29,562 nt of DNA. It comes from Lachnospiraceae bacterium (GTDB taxonomy: Bacteria; Bacillota; Clostridia; Lachnospirales; Lachnospiraceae). The stretch is taken from NCBI GenBank assembly GCA_017961385.1, contig JAGCXJ010000251.1, positions 1-29,562 on the forward strand, read 5' to 3'. Below are positions 23,520 to 29,562 of the stretch, in pieces (within the stretch, counting starts at the first letter, position 1; each line of letters begins with the position of its first letter). Position numbers and translations under genes: made by a program. The notes below the pieces were generated by a model, which did not search any database, had not been told where the DNA came from, and saw only the letters and a program-made list of their open reading frames with translations.

Positions 23520-24809
23520 TTACTGCTTTTTGGTAATGAGCTTCTGACCGCCCATATAAGGCTGCAATACCTCAGGGATCTTAACAGATCCGTCAGCCTG
23601 AAGATTGTTTTCCAGAAATGCAATGAGCATACGCGGAGGAGCAACAACCGTATTGTTAAGTGTATGTGCAAGATATTTGCTGCCGTCCTCGCCAGTAATT
23701 CTTATCTTGAGTCTTCTTGCCTGAGCATCACCCAGATTAGAACAGCTTCCTACTTCAAAATACTTTTTCTGTCTGGGACTCCATGCCTCAACGTCGCAAG
23801 ACTTAACCTTAAGATCGGCAAGATCTCCTGAACAGCACTCAAGCGTTCTTACAGGAATATCAAGTGAACGGAACAGATCTACCGTATTCTGCCACAGCTT
23901 ATCGTACCAGATCTTTGATTCCTCGGGCTTGCAGATTACTACCATTTCCTGTTTTTCAAACTGATGGATCCTGTAAACTCCACGCTCTTCAAGGCCATGT
24001 GCTCCTTTTTCTTTTCTGAAGCATGGTGAATAGCTGGTAAGTGTAAGAGGAAGCTGAGCCTCTGGAATTATCTGATCAATAAATTTACCGATCATGCTGT
24101 GTTCACTGGTACCGATAAGATAGAGATCTTCTCCCTCGATCTTGTACATCATTGCTTCCATCTCGGCAAAACTCATAACACCGGTTACGACATTGCTTCT
24201 TATCATAAACGGCGGAACACAGTATGTAAAGCCTCTGTTTATCATGAAATCTCTTGCATATGCGATAACCGCAGAATGAAGTCTTGCGATATCGCCCATC
24301 AGATAATAAAAACCGTTTCCGGCTACTCTTCTTGCTGCATCAAGATCCAGTCCGTTAAAGCTTTCCATTATTTCTGTATGATAAGGAATCTCAAAATCGG
24401 GAACCACAGGCTCTCCGAATTTTTCGATCTCTACATTGCATGTATCATCCTTTCCTATCGGAACAGAGGGATCAATGATATTGGGGATCACCATCATGAT
24501 CTTTGTGATCTTTTCCTGGAGTTCCTCTTCCATAGGTTCAAGCTCTGCAAGTCTTTGAGCAAGTTCTGCCACTTTCTTCTTTACAGCCTCTGCCTCTTCC
24601 TTCTTTCCCTGAGCCATAAGAGCCCCTATTTCCTTTGAGATCTTGTTTCTCTGATTTCTCAGATCATCTGCTTCAGCTTTTGCTGCTCTTGACTGCTTGT
24701 CAAGTTCGATAACCTCATCAACCATAGGAAGCTTGCTGTCCTGAAATTTCTTTTTGATGTTTTCCTTTACCGCATCCGGATTTTCTCTTAGGAACTTAAT
24801 GTCAATCAT
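23520..24809 (-). CDS. serS: seryl-tRNA synthetase
   Basis: Charges tRNA-Ser. The N-terminal long coiled coil (about residues 28-110) that grips the variable arm is clear. The class II core has LIGTSEHSMIG (TxE serine-binding loop), motif 2 FRKEKGAHGLEERGVYRIHQFEKQE, and motif 3 with its invariant Arg in LNNTVVAPPRMLIAFLEN. Common bacterial SerS has LNGSGLAVGR at motif 3 and TAEVPLTN at the TxE loop, so this enzyme belongs to a divergent SerS type, closer by eye to the LNNT form of archaeal and eukaryotic enzymes. ATG follows AGAGGTG, 12 bases after the HD-GYP gene; no T-box leader is present. Confidence 0.95.
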   Translation of the reverse strand: MIDIKFLRENPDAVKENIKKKFQDSKLPMVDEVIELDKQSRAAKAEADDLRNQRNKISKEIGALMAQGKKEEAEAVKKKVAELAQRLAELEPMEEELQEKITKIMMVIPNIIDPSVPIGKDDTCNVEIEKFGEPVVPDFEIPYHTEIMESFNGLDLDAARRVAGNGFYYLMGDIARLHSAVIAYARDFMINRGFTYCVPPFMIRSNVVTGVMSFAEMEAMMYKIEGEDLYLIGTSEHSMIGKFIDQIIPEAQLPLTLTSYSPCFRKEKGAHGLEERGVYRIHQFEKQEMVVICKPEESKIWYDKLWQNTVDLFRSLDIPVRTLECCSGDLADLKVKSCDVEAWSPRQKKYFEVGSCSNLGDAQARRLKIRITGEDGSKYLAHTLNNTVVAPPRMLIAFLENNLQADGSVKIPEVLQPYMGGQKLITKKQ

Positions 24810-24821
24810 CTGTGCACCTCT

Positions 24822-25874
24822 TTAATCTATTACTTGTTCTATAAATATATTCGTATATTCTAAAAGATCCCTAACTAAAACACCTTCTATGACTTTTCCG
24901 TTTCTGTCAGCGATAAGCTGAAGAACCGGTCTTTCGGGGAATCCTTTGTTCTGTCTGATCACAACCGCCATTTCGCCGGTATTTATCAGCACCTTGTTTC
25001 CTGAAGGATATACTGCTATGAAATCAAGAAGTGTATCAACGACTTCACTGTCATACTTTATGCCTTTATATGCTTTCAGATATTCAACAGCCTCGTGAAC
25101 TCTCTTTCTTTCATGTCCTATGCCGCATATTGATTCATCAAAGAAATCGCATGCTGCGGCTATCCTTGTTGTTATCGAAAGTTCCGGTGTATGTATCGGA
25201 TATCCCTGCCCGTCTATGGTCTCATGATGCATGAGAATTATCTCTTTGCTTGCTTTTTGAAGCCATTTTTCATGCTTTATGGCACTGTATCCATATATGG
25301 GATGTTTTTTATATTCCTCCATGACAAAAGGATCTACCTGTGTCATATCCTTGTCGATATAATCTATCGTCATATATCTGAGTCCCAGATCATGAAGAAG
25401 ACATCCTATACCGAGATCATGTTTCAGATCATCAGTGATATTCATTTTGATGGCAACAAGTGTTGCTATCGTACATGTGCTTATACTGTGTTCGTAAAGA
25501 TCGGCGCTTCTTTCTTTAATATCATAGATCTGCTGGGTAACGTTGTCATCACTTATGACATTCGTTATGATCCTGTCAGCCGCCTCAGCAATCTCCGTCA
25601 TATCCTGACTTTTGTTATACATATGCTTGGATATGATCTCTTTTACCTTATCTTTACACTTCTTGTTTACTTCCTCTCTTAAGATCAGCCTGGTCTGAGC
25701 ATCAAGTTCATTGTCCTTGACAAATACCTCTTTTATTCCGATCTCTTCAAGTCTCGGTATATAGGCGAGTTTAAGTAAGGTACCCTCTGCAAGTATCTCT
25801 TTGTAATCACTCGTAGTTATTGATCTGGCAAGGATCTCACTACCTGTTAACTGGTCTACCTTAACTAATCTCAT
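24822..25874 (-). CDS. HD-GYP domain cyclic-di-GMP phosphodiesterase
   Basis: Predicted to hydrolyse cyclic di-GMP. The C-terminal HD-GYP domain (about residues 120-300) has H129, H161-D162 in CLLHDLG, and the complete motif HHETIDGQGYP at 216-226, so it should be active. The N-terminal 115 residues are mostly helical and uncharacterised, without membrane helices or a receiver domain; a short beta-rich tail of 50 residues closes the protein. It sits between DUF4446 and serS with gaps of 6 and 12 bases, inside the parAB transcript. A link of c-di-GMP level to chromosome segregation genes is only positional. Confidence 0.93.
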   Translation of the reverse strand: MRLVKVDQLTGSEILARSITTSDYKEILAEGTLLKLAYIPRLEEIGIKEVFVKDNELDAQTRLILREEVNKKCKDKVKEIISKHMYNKSQDMTEIAEAADRIITNVISDDNVTQQIYDIKERSADLYEHSISTCTIATLVAIKMNITDDLKHDLGIGCLLHDLGLRYMTIDYIDKDMTQVDPFVMEEYKKHPIYGYSAIKHEKWLQKASKEIILMHHETIDGQGYPIHTPELSITTRIAAACDFFDESICGIGHERKRVHEAVEYLKAYKGIKYDSEVVDTLLDFIAVYPSGNKVLINTGEMAVVIRQNKGFPERPVLQLIADRNGKVIEGVLVRDLLEYTNIFIEQVID

Positions 25875-25880
25875 AAACTA

Positions 25881-26396
25881 TTAAAGCTCCTCTGATCCGA
25901 TCGCTTTCTCTAGTGCAAGTCTTTCCTCATTACCAAGCTCAAGTTCGCATTTTCCTTCATGGATCTCCTTGGTATAAGTATAACATCCGTCGGAAGTATG
26001 TACAGAATTAAGAATAAATCCGTTGTTTTCCTCATCCAACATCGCCAGAGAAAAACTTAAGAGTCCGCCCATCTGCTGATAGGCATCATACTTTACTATG
26101 CCGATCTTCTGGAATGTTCTTGTAAGAACTCTGTATATCTGTCTGATGTCGCCTCTGTTTGCGTTAACAACCTTTTTTATCTTGTTATTGTCTTCAAACA
26201 GCTTGGCGATCGCATCTTCCAAACTTTCAGCACTGCTTCCCTTCATGAAGATGTTGTATTTCTTCTGAAGCTTAACCTCTCTGATAATGAATATCGTCAG
26301 AAGCACTATCAAAACTATTATAAGAACGAACATGGCTATAATAAGATATCCTATATCTATTCCAAGGCCCATTCTTGTTAAAACATCACTGGTCAT
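25881..26396 (-). CDS. DUF4446 family membrane protein
   Basis: 171 residues: one N-terminal helix (about 15-40), a short coiled-coil-like region (about 58-85) and a compact C-terminal domain with YDAYQQMGGLLSFSLAMLDEENNGFILNSVHTSDGCYTY, the hallmark of DUF4446. In Clostridia this family is regularly encoded next to parB; its function is unknown. Here it follows parB by 6 bases. The topology suggests a cytoplasmic domain tethered to the membrane. Confidence 0.9.
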   Translation of the reverse strand: MTSDVLTRMGLGIDIGYLIIAMFVLIIVLIVLLTIFIIREVKLQKKYNIFMKGSSAESLEDAIAKLFEDNNKIKKVVNANRGDIRQIYRVLTRTFQKIGIVKYDAYQQMGGLLSFSLAMLDEENNGFILNSVHTSDGCYTYTKEIHEGKCELELGNEERLALEKAIGSEEL

Positions 26397-26402
26397 ATCT
26401 TT

Positions 26403-27284
26403 TTATCTCTTTATAATTTCAACTATTCTTTCCAGGTCATCATGATTATAGAATTCTATTTCAAGCTTGCCCGATCCTTCTGTTCCTTTAGACAGGATGG
26501 AAACCTTTGTTCCAAGCATAAGCTTGAGTTGTTCTTCTATATTGTCATACACTACCTGAAGAGACTCATTTACTTTTTTCTTGGGTTTTGCCGGTTTATC
26601 GAGACTCTTTATATACTTCTCAACCTCGCGGACACTCATCTTTTCATCGAAGATCTTCTCAGCTATCTCAAGCTGCTTGGCAGGATCTTCTATGGAAATG
26701 ATAGCTCTTGCGTGACCGGTAGAGAGTTTGCCGTCTACGATCATCTGCTGAACATCATCGGTAAGCTTTAACAGTCTGAGTGAATTGGTGATGGTTGTCC
26801 TGTTTTTTGAAACTTTTTCAGCAACCTCATCCTGCTTAAGATTGAATTCCTCAAGAAGCCTTTTGTAAGCCATGGCTTCTTCTATAGGATTAAGATCTTC
26901 TCTCTGAATATTCTCTATGATCGAGATCTCAACGATCTCCTGCTCAGTGAAGTTTCTGATGATAACGGGAATCTCTTTAAGTCCCGCTTTCTTGCAGGCT
27001 CTCCATCTTCTCTCACCTGCTATTATCTCATAATATCCTTTTCTGTCCTGAACGACTATCGGCTGGATCAGGCCGACCTGTCTGATGGAATCTGCTAATT
27101 CTTCAAGCGCATCTTCATCAAAATTCTTTCTCGGCTGATCCCTGTTTGGCTCAACCTTGTTGATATCTACAACAGAATCCGGTGTCTGAGCTTTTCCGGC
27201 TTTCTGCTTGTTATCTGCAGAATCAAGAACATTACTGGGAATTAATGTATCAAGTCCTTTTCCTAACCCCTTTTTTGCTGCCAT
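26403..27284 (-). CDS. parB: chromosome partitioning protein ParB (Spo0J)
   Basis: CTP-dependent DNA clamp that loads at parS and recruits SMC. From residue 36 the N-terminal CTPase/ParA-stimulating domain shows DQPRKNFDEDALEEL and G90ERRWRA96, the CTP-binding motif. The central helix-turn-helix parS reader includes EKVSKNRTTITNSLRLL, and a C-terminal dimerisation domain closes the protein. The lysine-rich N-terminus (AAKKGLGKGLDTLI) is the usual ParA-contact segment. Gap to parA is 26 bases; parS sites lie 180-250 bases upstream of parA. Confidence 0.97.
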   Translation of the reverse strand: MAAKKGLGKGLDTLIPSNVLDSADNKQKAGKAQTPDSVVDINKVEPNRDQPRKNFDEDALEELADSIRQVGLIQPIVVQDRKGYYEIIAGERRWRACKKAGLKEIPVIIRNFTEQEIVEISIIENIQREDLNPIEEAMAYKRLLEEFNLKQDEVAEKVSKNRTTITNSLRLLKLTDDVQQMIVDGKLSTGHARAIISIEDPAKQLEIAEKIFDEKMSVREVEKYIKSLDKPAKPKKKVNESLQVVYDNIEEQLKLMLGTKVSILSKGTEGSGKLEIEFYNHDDLERIVEIIKR

Positions 27285-27310
27285 AATTCATACCCTTTCT
27301 ATCTATCAGT

Positions 27311-28072
27311 CTAATTATTGTTGATTATCTCTTTAGCAAGACTTCTGTAACTCTCTGCTCCGGATGATTTCGGATCATACATGCAGATCGGCATACCGTA
27401 ACTTGGTGCTTCTGCAAGTCTGATATTTCTCGGGATCAGAGTATCGAAGACTTTCTGATGGAAGTTTTCTTTTACATTTTCAACTACCTGAGCTGAAAGA
27501 TTGGTTCTTGAATCGTACATTGTAAATACGACGCCTTCCATAGAAAGCTTTGGATTCAGTCTTTCTTTTACTAGATTTACTGTATGGATCAGCTGGCTCA
27601 GTCCTTCCAATGCATAGTACTCGCACTGAATAGGAACAAGAACAGTATTTGCTGTGGTCATTGCATTGACTGTGAGCATACTGAGTGACGGAGGACAGTC
27701 AATAAATATATAATCATATTTATCTACTACCCAGTCTACTTCGTTCTTAAGGATATATTCCTTCTTTTCAACACCGATGAGTTCTATCTCAGCGGCTGCA
27801 AGATTTACATTAGAAGGTATAACAGATACATTTTCTATTACATCCTTCATGATACATTCATTAATAGAACATTCTCCAAGGATCAGATCGTATACCGTAT
27901 TTTCAACATTATTCTTGTCAACACCCAGTCCGCTTGTGGTATTACCCTGAGGATCGATATCAATTACAAGAACTTTTTTACCGAGTTCGGCAAGAGAAGC
28001 TGATAAATTGATAGATGTTGTTGTTTTTCCTACTCCACCTTTTTGATTAGCAATGGCTATAACTCTTCCCAT
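27311..28072 (-). CDS. parA: chromosome partitioning ATPase ParA (Soj)
   Basis: Walker-type ATPase that binds DNA nonspecifically and works with ParB-parS in origin segregation and replication control. Deviant Walker A motif K11GGVGKTT18, Walker A' DIDPQGN near 38, and Walker B IFIDCPPSL near 124. At 253 residues with no N-terminal DNA-binding extension it is the short chromosomal Soj type. ATG follows GGAG by 9 bases. First gene of a transcript running parA-parB-DUF4446-HD-GYP-serS-DUF3881-tRNA. Confidence 0.97.
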   Translation of the reverse strand: MGRVIAIANQKGGVGKTTTSINLSASLAELGKKVLVIDIDPQGNTTSGLGVDKNNVENTVYDLILGECSINECIMKDVIENVSVIPSNVNLAAAEIELIGVEKKEYILKNEVDWVVDKYDYIFIDCPPSLSMLTVNAMTTANTVLVPIQCEYYALEGLSQLIHTVNLVKERLNPKLSMEGVVFTMYDSRTNLSAQVVENVKENFHQKVFDTLIPRNIRLAEAPSYGMPICMYDPKSSGAESYRSLAKEIINNN

Positions 28073-28178
28073 TTATTAATACTCCATTCATTTTTTACAA
28101 CTTTGGGGTTGCCTAGAAATTATATCATGTAATCTTCCTATTATCTATAAACAGACAGATAAAAATATTACCAAAAAA

Positions 28179-28220
28179 TGTTTCACAAATGTAATTATTT
28201 TGTATAAATAAATGTTTCAC
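28179..28220. repeat. two isolated parS half-sites
   Basis: TGTTTCAC occurs at 28179-28186 and 28213-28220, each identical to the left half of parS but with degenerate right halves (about 11 of 16 or fewer matches). They lie between the full parS sites and the parA start. Confidence 0.55.
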
Positions 28221-28249
28221 AGAAATGACACCAAAATATTGTGGTGATA

Positions 28250-28265
28250 TGTTTCACGTGAAACA
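28250..28265. promoter_or_regulatory. parS site 1 (perfect)
   Basis: TGTTTCACGTGAAACA, a perfect 16-base palindrome identical to the bacterial parS consensus, 178 bases upstream of parA. It is the ParB loading site. Confidence 0.97.
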
Positions 28266-28302
28266 TTATATAGTATGGCCTGCCCGTAAAATGTGGTCCA
28301 CA

Positions 28303-28325
28303 TGTTTCACGTTTCACGTGAAACA
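28303..28325. promoter_or_regulatory. parS site 2 with an abutting half-site
   Basis: CGTTTCACGTGAAACA at 28310-28325 matches the consensus at 15 of 16 positions. A further half-site TGTTTCAC (28303-28310) overlaps its first base, so three half-sites are arranged in tandem. Confidence 0.93.
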
Positions 28326-28339
28326 TCACATGCAGACAG

Positions 28340-28972
28340 TCAGTTTAATTTATTTCTTATTGCAAAAACTGCAGCCTGGGTTCTGTCAGCAACTTGAAGC
28401 TTGTCAAAAACATGAGATAAATGATTCTTTACAGTTCTTTCACTGATATCAAGCGTTGTAGCAATCTCAAGATTCTTTTTCCCTGAGGCGATCATCTTAA
28501 GCAGCTCAAGTTCTCTTGCTGTCAGAAGTTTTATCTTTTCCCTGTCAATATCTTTGTTGATTAGATAATTATTTAAATATGGAAGAAGATCCGGCTGTAT
28601 ATAATCTATACCTCCGTACACATCATGTATTGCAGTAAATAATTCATCATGTGTTATAGTTTTCAAAAGATATCCATTTGTTTTAAGTTCCATTGCACGT
28701 ACAAGATTTTCTATTTCTTTGTGCATTGTGAGCATTATTACTTTAGTGTTTATCTTTTTCTTTCTTATAAACTCTAAAATGTCTAAACCGTTCTCATCAT
28801 CAAGAGTTATATCAAGAAGAATAATATCCACATCATGAAAACGCAGACAGTTTATGCACTCTGACATATTGGCTGCTTCACATGAAACTTTTATAAACTT
28901 ATCTTTTTCAATCAGTACTCTTAGGCTTTCGCGAAACAGTACATGATCATCAACAAGCATTATATTTATCAT
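28340..28972 (-). CDS. NarL/LuxR-family response regulator
   Basis: Two-component DNA-binding regulator of 210 residues. The receiver domain has acidic D8-D9, phospho-acceptor D54 (IILLDITLDDENG), T82 and K104 (YLLKT), so phosphorylation should work. A linker leads to the LuxR-type helix-turn-helix (LLTARELELLKMIASGKKNLEIATTL then ISERTVKNHL). Its ATG overlaps the rsmG stop by 4 bases, so the two are co-translated. No histidine kinase gene lies beside it. In many Firmicutes this slot between rsmG and parA is empty or holds noc; a response regulator here is unusual. The stop codon is 14 bases from parS site 2. Confidence 0.93.
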   Translation of the reverse strand: MINIMLVDDHVLFRESLRVLIEKDKFIKVSCEAANMSECINCLRFHDVDIILLDITLDDENGLDILEFIRKKKINTKVIMLTMHKEIENLVRAMELKTNGYLLKTITHDELFTAIHDVYGGIDYIQPDLLPYLNNYLINKDIDREKIKLLTARELELLKMIASGKKNLEIATTLDISERTVKNHLSHVFDKLQVADRTQAAVFAIRNKLN

Positions 28973-29562
28973 AGAGGTTCTTTCCCAGGTGTACCTGCTT
29001 TACGTGGATATTTCTTGTTTGTTGATTCAATCTTATCTATAACTATAAGTGTACGAATATTATCTTCAAGTTCAAAAGAAACAGTAGATGTAACTTTGCC
29101 TCCTAAAAGTCTAATGGCGTTTTTTGCTTTTTCAAGTTCTTCATCAGCTTTTTCCGATTTATAGGAAACAAACCTGCCGTCTGGCTTTACAAACGGAATG
29201 CACAATTCAGAAAGAGTACTTAAGTTTGCAACAGCACGTGAAACACAAAGATCATACTTTTCTCTGTGTTTAGGATCTCTTGCGATATCTTCAGCACGTC
29301 CGTGTATAGTATATATATCTTTAAGGTTTATCTCATCTATAATCAAGTCTAATACATTCAGTCGTTTTTTTAAAGAATCTAAAAGAGTTATCTTTATATC
29401 CGGAAACATTATCTTTATCGGAATGCCTGGAAAACCTGCTCCTGTACCTATATCGATAAGTGAAGTAACTGAGGACATATCCACAGCTTTGATTATCGAA
29501 ACAGAATCGAGAAAATGCTTTATCGTGACATCCTTATATTCTGTGATCGCAGTCAGATTGAT
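28969..29562 (-). CDS. rsmG: 16S rRNA (guanine(527)-N7)-methyltransferase, 5' part outside window
   Basis: Methylates G527 of 16S rRNA using S-adenosylmethionine. The frame is open to the window edge; the first visible residues read NLTAITEYKDVTIKHFLDS, which in RsmG lies near residue 40, so about 40 residues are missing. The SAM motif LIDIGTGAGFPGIPIKI and a later SRAVANLSTL are plain family marks. An internal ATG at 29484 is not the start. The C-terminus ends KKYPRKAGTPGKEPL. rsmG next to parAB is the usual origin-proximal order. Confidence 0.96.
   Translation of the reverse strand: MNLTAITEYKDVTIKHFLDSVSIIKAVDMSSVTSLIDIGTGAGFPGIPIKIMFPDIKITLLDSLKKRLNVLDLIIDEINLKDIYTIHGRAEDIARDPKHREKYDLCVSRAVANLSTLSELCIPFVKPDGRFVSYKSEKADEELEKAKNAIRLLGGKVTSTVSFELEDNIRTLIVIDKIESTNKKYPRKAGTPGKEPL

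Noticed and set aside
24099..24638. 179-codon plus-strand frame opposite serS
   Set aside because: A shadow of the conserved serS coding sequence, with no ribosome site.
28225..28446. Plus-strand frame across the parS region
   Set aside because: Its coding part is made of the parS repeats and the antisense of the response regulator; no ribosome site.
28340..28972. Noc (ParB-like nucleoid occlusion protein) in the slot between rsmG and parA
   Set aside because: The protein has a receiver domain with D54 and a LuxR-type HTH, with no ParB motif.
1..29562. CRISPR array, insertion sequence or prophage
   Set aside because: No regularly spaced repeats, transposase, integrase or phage genes were seen on either strand.

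Overview
The window comes from a low-to-mid GC Gram-positive anaerobe of the Clostridia, most likely a Lachnospiraceae (Butyrivibrio-like) genome. Pointers are the origin-proximal block rsmG - parS - parA - parB - DUF4446, the DUF3881 gene beside serS, a perfect CIRCE operator, strong AGGAGG-type ribosome sites, and a long Mrp/Mbh-type ion antiporter cluster. The right edge must lie close to the chromosome origin: rsmG, two parS sites and parAB are adjacent. Nearly everything right of 6.2 kb is on the minus strand.

Layout. 1-2754 (+): end of an MBOAT O-acyltransferase and its DHHW/AlgJ-like partner, a cell-surface polysaccharide acylation pair. 2794-3435 (+): a small heat shock protein behind a CIRCE operator that contains the -35 box. 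3478-4994 (-): two-gene ABC exporter. 5093-6196 (+): membrane-anchored metallo-beta-lactamase-fold hydrolase. 6220-6726 (-): CarD-like RNA polymerase-binding regulator. 6807-8171 (-): aldehyde dehydrogenase. 8184-17086 (-): ten tightly packed genes for a multisubunit cation/proton antiporter, with trmB directly upstream. 17828-18586 (-): three small unrecognised membrane proteins, two of them under 50 residues. 18675-22409 (-): DEDDh exonuclease, D,D-carboxypeptidase, GNAT acetyltransferase, TraX-like protein. 22539-22612 (-): tRNA-Arg(CCT). 22620-28072 (-): DUF3881, serS, an HD-GYP phosphodiesterase, DUF4446, parB, parA. 28179-28325: parS cluster. 28340-29562 (-): response regulator and rsmG, cut by the window end.

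The most unusual element is the antiporter cluster. Its gene order matches the membrane half of archaeal Mbh hydrogenase (E, F, G, DUF4040/MbhD, a fused MbhE-MbhF, C/NuoK-like, D-like), but where the hydrogenase genes would follow there are three more antiporter-like subunits. That gives four NuoL/M/N-type channels, each keeping the Glu-Lys-Lys proton-path residues. No hydrogenase or FeS subunit is present; an aldehyde dehydrogenase follows after 12 bases. A second point of interest is the trio of small membrane proteins upstream of trmB, the first with a promoter that would give a near-leaderless mRNA.
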